Shown: piece after piece, positions 34,038 to 42,646 of the stretch
How the letters are laid out: every line of letters begins with the position of its first letter
How positions within the stretch are numbered: position 1 is the stretch's first letter
Source: Muriicola marianensis
GTDB lineage: Bacteria > Bacteroidota > Bacteroidia > Flavobacteriales > Flavobacteriaceae
Assembly (NCBI RefSeq): GCF_014638095.1
Contig: NZ_BMFH01000002.1
Coordinates: forward strand, 434,001 to 498,000
Direction of reading: 5' to 3'
Length of the DNA: 64,000 nt
Translations under genes and position numbers: made by a program
The notes under the pieces: model-generated
The model's input: the letters and a program-made list of their open reading frames with translations, nothing else
The model's database searches: none
What the model was told of the DNA's origin: nothing

Positions 34038-34051
34038 AATGATAATTATCA
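34038..34051. promoter_or_regulatory. Crp/Fnr-like palindrome ATGATAATTATCAT
   Basis: A perfect 14-bp palindrome matching ATGA-N6-TCAT. It lies about 165 bp before the transporter gene and 245 bp before glgA, and no -7 box occurs at the 29.5-bp spacing seen elsewhere, so its target is unclear. Confidence 0.35.
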
Positions 34052-34185
34052 TTTCACAACCAAAGGCAGAACATGATTTTTTTGTCTCCGAGACACAGCC
34101 AATATTCTGCGGATTTCCTGAGGAAAACGGACATTGGAAACCAAATAAAATACTGAATTACCGGCGCTAAATCGCCGAAATATAG

Positions 34186-34193
34186 TACCTTCA
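34186..34193 (+). promoter_or_regulatory. Probable -7 box of the SLC12-like transporter
   Basis: TACCTTCA, identical to the box found before the Hsp20 gene and close to TAnnTTTG, 23 bp before the ATG. Confidence 0.4.
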
Positions 34194-34215
34194 GTAAGAT
34201 CTTAAAGGGGTTCCC

Positions 34216-36462
34216 ATGAAATCAAAGATGGAAAGATCGCTGTCTGCAACCAAGGCCAATTTCGGGACACTTCCTGTATTCCTGACGGCCATCTCCACCA
34301 TCCTGGGGGCTATTATGTTCCTGCGTTTTGGTTTTGCCGTGGGGTCGGTAGGTTTTGCCGGCACCCTGCTGATTATCATCATAGGACACATGGTGACCAT
34401 TCCCACAGCTATGGCACTGGCTGAGATCGCCACCAACCAGAAAGTGGAGGGTGGGGGCGAGTATTTTATCATTTCCCGCTCCTTTGGTGTGAACATCGGT
34501 GCTGCTATCGGCATTGCCCTTTACCTTTCTCAGGCGATCAGTGTCGCCTTCTATGTTATTGCCTTCGCTGAGGCCTTTGATGCCATTAAACCCTGGGTGG
34601 AAAGCGAACTGGGGTACGTGCTTTACGACAACCGCCTCTTCAGTATCCCGGCTATACTTGGACTCATATGGCTGATGGTAAGCAGGGGGGCCGCCCTTGG
34701 GATGAAGGCCCTCTATGTGGTGGTAACCATCCTGGCGATCTCTCTCGTTTTATTCTTTCTGGGAAATACCGAATATGCCCAGGTCTTTGACAGTTCGCAG
34801 TTGTTTAAAGGCTCTGATTCCGGCTTTAGCTTCTTCTACGTCTTTGCCATCATCTTTCCCGCCTTTACGGGAATGACCGCAGGGGTGGGTCTGTCCGGCG
34901 ACCTGCGGGACCCTAAAAAAGCCATCCCCCTGGGAACGCTCTCTGCTACAATCATAGGAATGATCGTCTATGTCTTTATTGCCTATAAGCTGGCTAGTTC
35001 AGCTTCTCCGGAGGATCTTATTAACGATCAGTTAGTGATGGGAAAGATCGCCCTGTGGGGCCCGATCATTCCTATCGGACTTGCAGCGGCCACTATCTCT
35101 TCCGCCCTGGGTTCTTTTATGGTAGCCCCCAGAACGCTGCAGGCCATAGGAGGAGATAAGGTCTTCCCCAACCGTTTTATAAATCACTGGGTTTCCCGGG
35201 GAAATTTCAAGACCAATGAACCGCGGAATGCTACCATCCTGACCAGTATCATTGCCTTTTTCTTTGTCTTGCTGGGCGATGTAAATGCCGTGGCGGAGAT
35301 CATTTCCATGTTCTTTATGGTCACCTACGGATCCCTTTGCCTGATCTCCTTCCTCCAGCATTTTGCCGCAGACCCGGCCTACAGGCCCTCCTTTAAATCG
35401 AAGTGGTACCTCTCCCTGCTTGGAGCTGTCATGTGCATCTATCTCATGTTCAAGATCAATACTCCCTATGCCTTTGCAGCTATCCTGGTGATGATAGGCC
35501 TGTACTTCTATGTCTCTTCCAGGAGTGATTCCAAAAAAGGTATGGCGAGCATATTCCAGGGAGTGATATATCAGCTTAGCCGTACCCTGCAGGTATTCCT
35601 CCAAAAGGCAGACAAGGCAAAATCTGATGAGGACTGGAGACCAGCTGTTCTGTGCCTGTCGAAGGATTCCTTCGAACGCTATGGGGCACTCGACCTGATG
35701 AAGTGGATCTCCCACCGTTATGGATTTGGCACCTACATACATTTTGAGCATGCTTTCTTTTCCAAAGAGTCCAAATCCGCGGCAGAAGAAAAACTGGAAA
35801 AGCTCATCCATATTGCTTCAGCGAGCAAATCGAACATCTTTCTGGAGACCATCATTTCTCCCTCGAATACAGCAGCCATTGTGCAGGCTATACAGCAACC
35901 TGGTATTTCGGGAAAACCCAACAATATGATGCTCTTCGAGTACAAAAGAGGGGAGAGGGAGTGGTTGTCTAATATCGTGGACAATTACAGTGTCCTCAAG
36001 GCGGCCAACTACGACCTTTGTATCCTGGCCAGTTCTGATCGCGGTTTTGGCTACCACAAAGACATTCATATCTGGATACAGAAAGAGGATTATGAAAATG
36101 CCAGCCTGATGATCCTCCTCTCTTATATCATCCTTGGCCATTCCGATTGGAAACACGGGGAGATTAAGATCTACGCCACCTTCCCCCGGGATCATATGGC
36201 CAGGGAGCAGGAACAACTGATCAAACTCACTTCGAGCGGAAGGTTACCGATCTCGGCCAAGAATATCCGTGTGATCGCCATAGAAGAAGACATGGACCGA
36301 AAACAACTGATCAACGGATATTCCATGGATGCCGACCTTACCCTGATAGGATTCCACGAAGAGAACATTCTTAACGATCATCACCTCGAGGTTTTCTCCG
36401 GGTATGAGCACATGGGCAATATCCTCTTTGTTAACACCCTGACGTCTAAGTTCATTAGATGA
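34216..36462 (+). CDS. SLC12-like (Na-K-Cl cotransporter family) permease
   Basis: A 748-residue protein of the APC superfamily. The N-terminal 440 residues carry twelve helices with the SLC12 core GTLPVFLTAISTILGAIMFLRFGFAVG, the MALAEIATN segment, and FAIIFPAFTGMTAGVGLSGDLRDPKKAIPLGTL, a hallmark of cation-chloride cotransporters. The C-terminal 300 residues form a cytosolic domain with two repeated stress-protein-like lobes (PAVLCLSKDSFERYGALDLM; LCILASSDRGFGYHK). Bacterial members move amino acids, K+ or Cl-; the substrate here is open. Full length for the type. Confidence 0.82.
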   Translation: MKSKMERSLSATKANFGTLPVFLTAISTILGAIMFLRFGFAVGSVGFAGTLLIIIIGHMVTIPTAMALAEIATNQKVEGGGEYFIISRSFGVNIGAAIGIALYLSQAISVAFYVIAFAEAFDAIKPWVESELGYVLYDNRLFSIPAILGLIWLMVSRGAALGMKALYVVVTILAISLVLFFLGNTEYAQVFDSSQLFKGSDSGFSFFYVFAIIFPAFTGMTAGVGLSGDLRDPKKAIPLGTLSATIIGMIVYVFIAYKLASSASPEDLINDQLVMGKIALWGPIIPIGLAAATISSALGSFMVAPRTLQAIGGDKVFPNRFINHWVSRGNFKTNEPRNATILTSIIAFFFVLLGDVNAVAEIISMFFMVTYGSLCLISFLQHFAADPAYRPSFKSKWYLSLLGAVMCIYLMFKINTPYAFAAILVMIGLYFYVSSRSDSKKGMASIFQGVIYQLSRTLQVFLQKADKAKSDEDWRPAVLCLSKDSFERYGALDLMKWISHRYGFGTYIHFEHAFFSKESKSAAEEKLEKLIHIASASKSNIFLETIISPSNTAAIVQAIQQPGISGKPNNMMLFEYKRGEREWLSNIVDNYSVLKAANYDLCILASSDRGFGYHKDIHIWIQKEDYENASLMILLSYIILGHSDWKHGEIKIYATFPRDHMAREQEQLIKLTSSGRLPISAKNIRVIAIEEDMDRKQLINGYSMDADLTLIGFHEENILNDHHLEVFSGYEHMGNILFVNTLTSKFIR

Positions 36463-36589
36463 TCTTTTAGGCTAAAGCGTACCAAGAGAGGTTCTTAAAA
36501 GAAATTCCTGGTCTTTTTTAGCGGTGAGACTTTTAATAATTCCAATTCCTAAACTTTTCACAACCAGGGCAATAAATCCATTTATTTTG

Positions 36590-36597
36590 TAGTTTTG
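36590..36597 (+). promoter_or_regulatory. -7 box of the metal-export gene cluster
   Basis: TAGTTTTG matches TAnnTTTG fully and ends 7 bp before the ATG of the HYC_CC_PP gene, so the transcript has almost no leader. Confidence 0.55.
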
Positions 36598-36604
36598 TAG
36601 GCAT

Positions 36605-37015
36605 ATGAGGGCTGTAACTCAGAAATTAGGAGCCGTTTCACTGGCCTTTTTGGTCCTTTTCGCCACCATGTCCTTTTCCCTGGACATGCATTTTTGTGGT
36701 AAGACCCTGGTGGACCTTAAATTCTATCAGCAGGCCGATTCCTGCGGTATGAACATGGCAGGCATGGAGATGAACTCCGAAGCCATGGAATCCCATTGTT
36801 GCAGTGATGTGGCCCTTGTTATCCCCGGACAGGACGATGTTCAGGCTTCCTTCGACACTCTCACATTTGAACAACAGACCTTCCTGGTCTCTTTCTTGTA
36901 TTCATATCTTCAGCTTATACCTGATTTGGAGGACAAGCACGATCCCTTTAAGGATTATGCTCCGCCTCCTTTGATCCGGGACGTCCAGATCCTGGACCAG
37001 ACCTTCCTTATTTGA
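36605..37015 (+). CDS. HYC_CC_PP family protein
   Basis: A 136-residue secreted protein named for its motifs: HFCG (position usually HYC) after the signal peptide, SHCC in the middle, and APPPLIRDVQILDQTFLI at the end. A Met/Cys/His-rich stretch (DSCGMNMAGMEMNSEAM...HCC) is suited to Cu(I)/Ag(I) binding. Members are found beside copper or heavy-metal RND pumps, as here, so a periplasmic metal-binding or sensing role is likely. It leads the export cluster and has a near-leaderless promoter. Confidence 0.85.
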   Translation: MRAVTQKLGAVSLAFLVLFATMSFSLDMHFCGKTLVDLKFYQQADSCGMNMAGMEMNSEAMESHCCSDVALVIPGQDDVQASFDTLTFEQQTFLVSFLYSYLQLIPDLEDKHDPFKDYAPPPLIRDVQILDQTFLI

Positions 37016-37113
37016 TCAAGGACTTTTGAGATAGACCCCTTTGCGATGCAACAGGGGCAGGGCCATTTGCGGTTCCCGATTACGTCAATTTCAAAGTTTA
37101 ATGATCAAATCTC

Positions 37114-40100
37114 ATGCTTAACAGTAGTATCAAATTCCTAATAGAAAACAAGCTGGTGGCCTTTATCCTACTGGTCTTGTTCCTCGGTTGGGGGGTCGTG
37201 AATGCCCCGTTTAACTGGGATACCGGTATTCTGCCATCGGATCCTGTAGCCGTGGATGCCATCCCGGACATAGGGGAGAACCAGCAGATCGTTTTTACCG
37301 AGTGGGAGGGGCGTTCCCCCCAGGATATAGAAGACCAGGTTACCTACCCCCTAACCAGTTCCCTCCTGGGGATTGCGGGAGTGAAGACCATCAGGAGTAC
37401 CTCCATGTTCGGGTATTCCAGTATTTACATCATATTTGAGGAGGATGTAGAATTCTACTGGTCCCGCAGCAGGATCCTTGAAAAACTGAATTCCCTGCCG
37501 GCCGGGCTGCTTCCCAAGGGTGTGACCCCATCCCTGGGTCCTGATGCCACCGGCCTGGGCCAGATATACTGGTACACCCTGGAAGGAAGGGACCAGGATG
37601 GTAATGTGACTGGTGGATGGGACTTGCAGGAATTGCGCAGCATCCAGGACTTTACCGTGAAATACGCCCTTTCCTCAGCGAGTGGAGTCTCTGAAGTGGC
37701 ATCCATAGGTGGTTTTATCAAGGAATATCAGGTTGACGTCGATCCTGAATTAATGCGTCAATACAACGTAAGCCTGGCCGACATCGCAAGAGCTGTAAGT
37801 CAGAGTAACCAGGATATCGGCGCCCAAACCATTGAGATGAACAGGGCGGAGTACCTGGTCAGAGGCCTGGGATATGTGAAGTCGGTCGCAGACGTCGAAA
37901 ATGCCGTCGTAAGTTCTGAGGAATTTACTTCCATCCGTATAAGGGATGTTGGAAAGGTAACACTGGGTCCGGCCACCCGGAGAGGTGTACTCGACAAAGA
38001 AGGCGCCGAGGTGGTAGGCGGGGTGGTGGTAGCCCGCTATGGTGCCAACCCAATGGAGGTTATTGAGAACGTAAAGGAGCAAATTACTGAAGTGAGTGCA
38101 GGACTCCCCTCCAAGGTATTGGCTGACGGTCGTATATCTAAAGTAACCATCGTTCCCTTTTACGACCGGACAGAGTTGATTGAGGAAACCCTGGGTACAC
38201 TTAACGAGGCCCTTACCTATGAGGTGTTGATCACTATTCTGGTCATCGTCATCATGGTTTTCAACCTACGGGCCTCCTTACTGATCTCAGGCCTATTGCC
38301 CCTGGGTATCCTGATGGTCTTTATCACCATGAAGCTATTTGGGGTGGATGCCAATATCGTGGCCCTTTCCGGAATCGCTATTGCCATTGGGACCATGGTC
38401 GACGTGGGGGTTATCCTGGCGGAAAATGTGATCAGACACATGGAGGATCCGCAATTGAGGAGCAGGGAAGACGGGAAGGAATACAGCATGGACGAGATCG
38501 TCTACAATGCCACCTCCGAGGTATCCGGGGCCATTCTCACGGCCGTCATGACCACGATCATCAGTTTCCTGCCTGTCTTTACCATGATAGGGGCAGAAGG
38601 GAAGTTGTTCAGACCCCTTGCTTTTACCAAGACGATGGCACTGACCGCTTCCCTGGTGATTGCCCTCTTCCTGATTCCGCCCTTTGCCGCAGTGGTGTTT
38701 CGCAAAAGGAAGATGAAAATTCAATTCAAACACATTCTGAATGGTCTGTTGATACTCTTAGGGCTATTCTCCGTCTTTATGGGTTACGGACTTGGGATTT
38801 TTCTGATGGCCTATGGAGGGGCCGGACTCTGGTTCGACAAAAATGAGGACAGGCCCTCTGGGGTCAGCCTTGCCGGTTTTAAGTTTTCCATCACCCGCAA
38901 CGCAGTCCAGATTCTCCTGGTATCCCTGGCGATTGTATTTCTTTTGGCAGAATACTGGAGGCCCCTCGGATTTGATCGGAGTATTGCTGTCAACCTCTTT
39001 TTTGTCGCTCTGATCTGCTTTGGAATTCTGGGGATTTTTGAGGTCTTCAAGAGGTATTATTCCAGGATCCTGACCTGGGCACTTGCCAATAGGATAGTAT
39101 TCCTGATGATTCCTGTTACGGTCCTAGCCCTAGGGACGGGAATCATGATCAACACGGGCAAGGAGTTTATGCCATCCCTGAATGAAGGTACCTTCCTGTT
39201 GATGCCCACTTCCCTTCCGCATGCCGGGACGGAGGAAAACAAAAGGGTCTTGCAACAGCTCGATATGGCCGTTGCCTCCATCCCTGAGATAGAAACCGTG
39301 GTTGGTAAGGCCGGGCGCGCAGAATCAGCCCTGGATCCCGCTCCCCTGTCCATGTACGAGAATGTGATCCAGTACAAGCCGGAATACATGAGAAACTCCG
39401 AAGGGAAACGACAGCGCTACAGGGTTAATGAGGATGGGTTATACGAATTGAAAAACGGGAACCTGGTATGGAATCCAAACCTTACAGCGTCACTGCCTGA
39501 GGTGGATGCTGAAAGGCTCCAGGGAAGTGCCACTCGTGAGGAGTTGATCCCTGACGAAGGGGGTGAGTATTACCGCAACTGGAGACCTGAGATCAGGAAT
39601 CCGGATGATATCTGGAATGAGATCGTCCGCGTGACACGCCTGCCGGGGGTCACTTCTGCCCCAAAACTCCAGCCCATCGAAACCCGTCTGGTCATGTTGC
39701 AGACCGGTATGCGGGCACCCATGGGAATCAAGGTGAAAGGACAGGACCTGGCCGAGATCGAACAATTTGGTCTGCAATTGGAAACCCAGTTGAAACAGGT
39801 CGAGGGAGTGAAGGCCGAAGCTGTCTTTGCCGACAGGATCGTGGGGAAACCCTATTTGCTAATCGATATCAAACGTGACCAGCTGGCCCGTTACGGGATC
39901 ACTGTGATGGACGTGCAGGAGATCCTGCAGGTGGCCGTGGGAGGCATGCCCCTGACACGTACCGTGGAAGGGAGGGAGCGCTATGCCATCCGGGTACGCT
40001 ACCCAAGGGAATTGCGCGACAGTCCTGAGGACCTGAAAAAGATCTATGTCCCGGTGGAGAAAGGAAGTCCCGTTCCCCTGGGTGATCTGGTGGATATCCG

Positions 40101-40896
40101 ATATGAGAAAGGTCCGCAGGAGATAAAGAGCGAGGACAGTTTCCTGGTAGGTTATGTGTTGTTCGATAAACTGGACGGCTTTGCAGAAGTGGACGTGGTT
40201 GAGAACGCTCAAGCCTTTTTAAATAGAAAAATTCAAGAAGGAGAATTAGTTGTTCCGAAAGGGATCAGTTACAGGTTCACGGGCACTTATGAGAATCAGC
40301 TGAGGGCCGAAAAGACCTTATCCGTGGTTGTACCTCTGTGTTTGATCATCATTTTCCTGATCCTGTACTTTCAATTCAGGTCGGTCTCAACATCCTTCAT
40401 GGTCTTTACCGGTATTGCAGTAGCTTTTGCCGGAGGATTTATCATGATCTGGCTCTACGGCCAGGGCTGGTTCCTGAATTTTGAGTTGTTCGGGCAAAAT
40501 GTACGAGAGCTTTTTAACATGAAGACCATCAATCTCAGTGTGGCTGTCTGGGTGGGATTCATTGCCCTGTTTGGGATTGCGACCGATGACGGGGTGGTCA
40601 TGGCCACCTACCTGACACAGACCTTTGATAAAGAAGCGCCATCTGACCTGGCAGGGATACGGCGTTCTGCCCTGGAGGCAGCAGAAAAAAGGATAAGACC
40701 CTGTTTGATGACTACCGTTACCACCATCCTGGCACTCCTGCCGGTGATGACCTCCACAGGGAAGGGAAGCGACATCATGATCCCTATGGCTATTCCCATC
40801 TTCGGAGGAATGGTAATCGATATTACTTCCTACTTCATAGTACCTGTGCTGTACAGCTGGAGGAAGGAACTACAATTAAAACGACTGAAAACATGA
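37114..40896 (+). CDS. CusA/CzcA-type heavy-metal RND efflux pump
   Basis: A 1260-residue inner-membrane proton-driven pump. It starts LIENKLVAFILLVLFLGWGV, contains EWEGRSPQDIEDQVTYPLTSSLLGIAGVKTIRS, TM4 with GIAIAIGTMVDVGVILAENVIRH and the late FGIATDDGVVMATYL, all typical of the heavy-metal group (HME-RND). It is about 200 residues longer than E. coli CusA; the extra sequence includes two or three added helices around residues 530-640 and a soluble insert near 750-810 (YRVNEDGLYELKNGNLVWNP), as in many Bacteroidota homologues. CusA rather than CzcA is favoured by the copper-type neighbours. The end overlaps the TolC gene by 4 bp. Confidence 0.93.
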   Translation: MLNSSIKFLIENKLVAFILLVLFLGWGVVNAPFNWDTGILPSDPVAVDAIPDIGENQQIVFTEWEGRSPQDIEDQVTYPLTSSLLGIAGVKTIRSTSMFGYSSIYIIFEEDVEFYWSRSRILEKLNSLPAGLLPKGVTPSLGPDATGLGQIYWYTLEGRDQDGNVTGGWDLQELRSIQDFTVKYALSSASGVSEVASIGGFIKEYQVDVDPELMRQYNVSLADIARAVSQSNQDIGAQTIEMNRAEYLVRGLGYVKSVADVENAVVSSEEFTSIRIRDVGKVTLGPATRRGVLDKEGAEVVGGVVVARYGANPMEVIENVKEQITEVSAGLPSKVLADGRISKVTIVPFYDRTELIEETLGTLNEALTYEVLITILVIVIMVFNLRASLLISGLLPLGILMVFITMKLFGVDANIVALSGIAIAIGTMVDVGVILAENVIRHMEDPQLRSREDGKEYSMDEIVYNATSEVSGAILTAVMTTIISFLPVFTMIGAEGKLFRPLAFTKTMALTASLVIALFLIPPFAAVVFRKRKMKIQFKHILNGLLILLGLFSVFMGYGLGIFLMAYGGAGLWFDKNEDRPSGVSLAGFKFSITRNAVQILLVSLAIVFLLAEYWRPLGFDRSIAVNLFFVALICFGILGIFEVFKRYYSRILTWALANRIVFLMIPVTVLALGTGIMINTGKEFMPSLNEGTFLLMPTSLPHAGTEENKRVLQQLDMAVASIPEIETVVGKAGRAESALDPAPLSMYENVIQYKPEYMRNSEGKRQRYRVNEDGLYELKNGNLVWNPNLTASLPEVDAERLQGSATREELIPDEGGEYYRNWRPEIRNPDDIWNEIVRVTRLPGVTSAPKLQPIETRLVMLQTGMRAPMGIKVKGQDLAEIEQFGLQLETQLKQVEGVKAEAVFADRIVGKPYLLIDIKRDQLARYGITVMDVQEILQVAVGGMPLTRTVEGRERYAIRVRYPRELRDSPEDLKKIYVPVEKGSPVPLGDLVDIRYEKGPQEIKSEDSFLVGYVLFDKLDGFAEVDVVENAQAFLNRKIQEGELVVPKGISYRFTGTYENQLRAEKTLSVVVPLCLIIIFLILYFQFRSVSTSFMVFTGIAVAFAGGFIMIWLYGQGWFLNFELFGQNVRELFNMKTINLSVAVWVGFIALFGIATDDGVVMATYLTQTFDKEAPSDLAGIRRSALEAAEKRIRPCLMTTVTTILALLPVMTSTGKGSDIMIPMAIPIFGGMVIDITSYFIVPVLYSWRKELQLKRLKT

Positions 40897-42116
40897 GAAG
40901 GCTGATTTATGTATTCTTCGCATTGAATATCTGGGCCATCCCCGAGGTGTTTGCCCAGGACCTGTTGTCTTATATCCGGGAGGCCGAGGCGAACAACCCC
41001 CAGATTCAGGCATTTGAATTGCAGTATAGCATTGCAAAGGAAAAGGTCAACGAGGTGAACACCTTGCCCAACACCACATTCGGAGTCGGGTATTTCGCCA
41101 GTGAACCGGAAACGCGGACCGGAGCTCAAAGGGCCAGGTTCTCTGTAAACCAGATGCTTCCCTGGTTCGGGACTGTAACGGCCAGAGAGAACTACGCAAG
41201 TTCGCTGGCAGAAGCTGAGTATCTGGAAATTGCCATCGCCAAAAGGGAATTGGCCCTTTCTGTAGCCAGGTCTTATTTCGACCTCTATGCCATTCGGGCA
41301 AAACAGGAGGTGCTGGATGCCAGTATGGAGTTGTTGAACACCTATGAGGAACTGGCCCTGCGGTCTGTTGAAGTGGGTCAGGCCTCTGCCGTGGATGTGC
41401 TCCGCCTGCAGATCCGTCAGAATGAACTCAGGCAACAGAAAAGGGTGCTGCAGTCCGCTGATCAGGCTGAACAGGCACAATTCAACAGTCTGAGAAATCA
41501 GAAAGAAAGTCTTTCTGTTGAGGTCGTGAGTGAGTTAGAACTGCCTGAAACCGATCCAATATTGTCTGGTGAGCGACTTGAACTGAACCCTGTTCTGATG
41601 AAATACGACCGTTTGTTCGAATCTGTTGTGCAGTCAGAGGCCCTTAACCAGAAAGAGAGTGCTCCTGATCTGGGGATCGGACTGGATTATGTCCCCGTGT
41701 CCGAAAGGAAGGATCTCGATCTTCCCGATACCGGAAAAGACGTGGTAATGCCCATGGTCTCAGTCTCTATCCCGATCTTTAACAACCGGTACAAATCTGT
41801 CTCCCTTCAGAATGAACTGAAAATGCAGGAGATCCAGTATCAGAAACAGGATCGCTTAAATACCCTGAAAGCGGCCCTGTCACAGGCCCAATCCGCCAGG
41901 GATCAGGCGAGGATCTCCTATGAGACCCAGAAAAAGAACACAAAACAGGCAAGGGATGCCGAAGACATCCTTTCCAAAAGCTATGAAACCGGCACGATCG
42001 ATTTTCGCGATATCCTCGACCTGCAGGAATTGCAGTTAAAATTCCGGATGGAAATGATCGAATCCGCCAGAGCGTATTACATTCAAAGTTCAATCATTAA
42101 TTATTTAATTCAGTAA
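40893..42116 (+). CDS. TolC-family outer-membrane efflux protein (CusC-like)
   Basis: A 407-residue protein with a signal peptide ending near VFAQ and two long coiled-coil halves (IREAEANNPQIQAFELQYSIAKEKVNEVNTLPN; YASSLAEAEYLEIAIAKRELALSVARSYFDLYAIRAKQE; ALSQAQSARDQARISYETQKKNTKQARDAEDILSKSYETG). It forms the outer-membrane channel of the tripartite pump with the adjacent RND and adaptor proteins. Its ATG overlaps the pump gene. Confidence 0.92.
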   Translation: MRRLIYVFFALNIWAIPEVFAQDLLSYIREAEANNPQIQAFELQYSIAKEKVNEVNTLPNTTFGVGYFASEPETRTGAQRARFSVNQMLPWFGTVTARENYASSLAEAEYLEIAIAKRELALSVARSYFDLYAIRAKQEVLDASMELLNTYEELALRSVEVGQASAVDVLRLQIRQNELRQQKRVLQSADQAEQAQFNSLRNQKESLSVEVVSELELPETDPILSGERLELNPVLMKYDRLFESVVQSEALNQKESAPDLGIGLDYVPVSERKDLDLPDTGKDVVMPMVSVSIPIFNNRYKSVSLQNELKMQEIQYQKQDRLNTLKAALSQAQSARDQARISYETQKKNTKQARDAEDILSKSYETGTIDFRDILDLQELQLKFRMEMIESARAYYIQSSIINYLIQ

Positions 42117-42118
42117 AC

Positions 42119-42643
42119 ATGAAAAAAATAGGAATTATTCTGACAGTGATGCTCATGGCATCTATATCTTGTAAGGACAATAAAGACTCAAAGGAAGCAC
42201 CGGCTGATGTTTCGGAAGCTCAGCCCACAATCGAGATGGCTGATGCCTCTTTCTCTTCTACAAGTACAGGTGCAGTCTACCTGGCCTACCAGGAATTGAG
42301 GAAGGCTCTTGTTGCATCCGATGCGGCAGGCGCCCAAAAAGCTGCGGACAGGCTCAGCCAAGCTCTTGAAGACGAACAGGGTGAAGCAGTATCAATCTCC
42401 ACGTCCATGGCCGACACAAGTGATCTGGAAGAGATCAGAAACCTCTTTTCCGATCTCACAGCCTCCCTGGATCCCCTCTTCAGGGAATCGCTGGAAAGTG
42501 GGGAGATCTATCAGCAATTCTGCCCGATGGCCTTTGAGGGGAAAGGTGGGTTCTGGTTTTCCGACAAAGAAGAGATCCGGAATCCTTACTATGGGGATAA
42601 AATGCTGACCTGCGGAAAGGTGACCGAGGTAATAACTCAATAA
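42119..42643 (+). CDS. DUF3347 family lipoprotein of the copper export operon
   Basis: A 174-residue lipoprotein (lipobox SISC, Cys18). The helical DUF3347 domain (AYQELRKALVASDAAGAQKAADRLSQAL) is followed by QQFCPMAFEGKGGFWFSDKEEIRNPYYGDKMLTCGKV. The last motif, with its two Cys and the Met pair, is repeated at the C-terminus of the adaptor protein of the same operon. A periplasmic metal-binding role is likely. It lies 2 bp after the TolC gene and 3 bp before the ATPase gene. Confidence 0.85.
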   Translation: MKKIGIILTVMLMASISCKDNKDSKEAPADVSEAQPTIEMADASFSSTSTGAVYLAYQELRKALVASDAAGAQKAADRLSQALEDEQGEAVSISTSMADTSDLEEIRNLFSDLTASLDPLFRESLESGEIYQQFCPMAFEGKGGFWFSDKEEIRNPYYGDKMLTCGKVTEVITQ

Positions 42644-42646
42644 TAA

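Larger units (their letters stand above)
33794..34215. other. Intergenic region between glgA and the SLC12-like transporter
   Basis: A 422-bp non-coding stretch between divergent genes. It holds a perfect ATGATAATTATCAT palindrome (34038-34051) and a TACCTTCA box (34186-34193) that is the likely -7 element of the transporter gene, 23 bp before its ATG. A GGCG-N6-CGCC hairpin lies just before that box. No open frame or RNA gene was recognised. Confidence 0.5.

Noticed and set aside
37090-37113. ATGA...TCAT sequence just before the RND pump gene as a Crp/Fnr-like box
   Set aside because: The arms are separated by seven bases instead of six and no -7 box fits; taken as chance.
38335-38733. 132-residue minus-strand frame inside the RND pump gene
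   Set aside because: Composition and position are those of an antisense shadow; the plus-strand frame has clear pump motifs.
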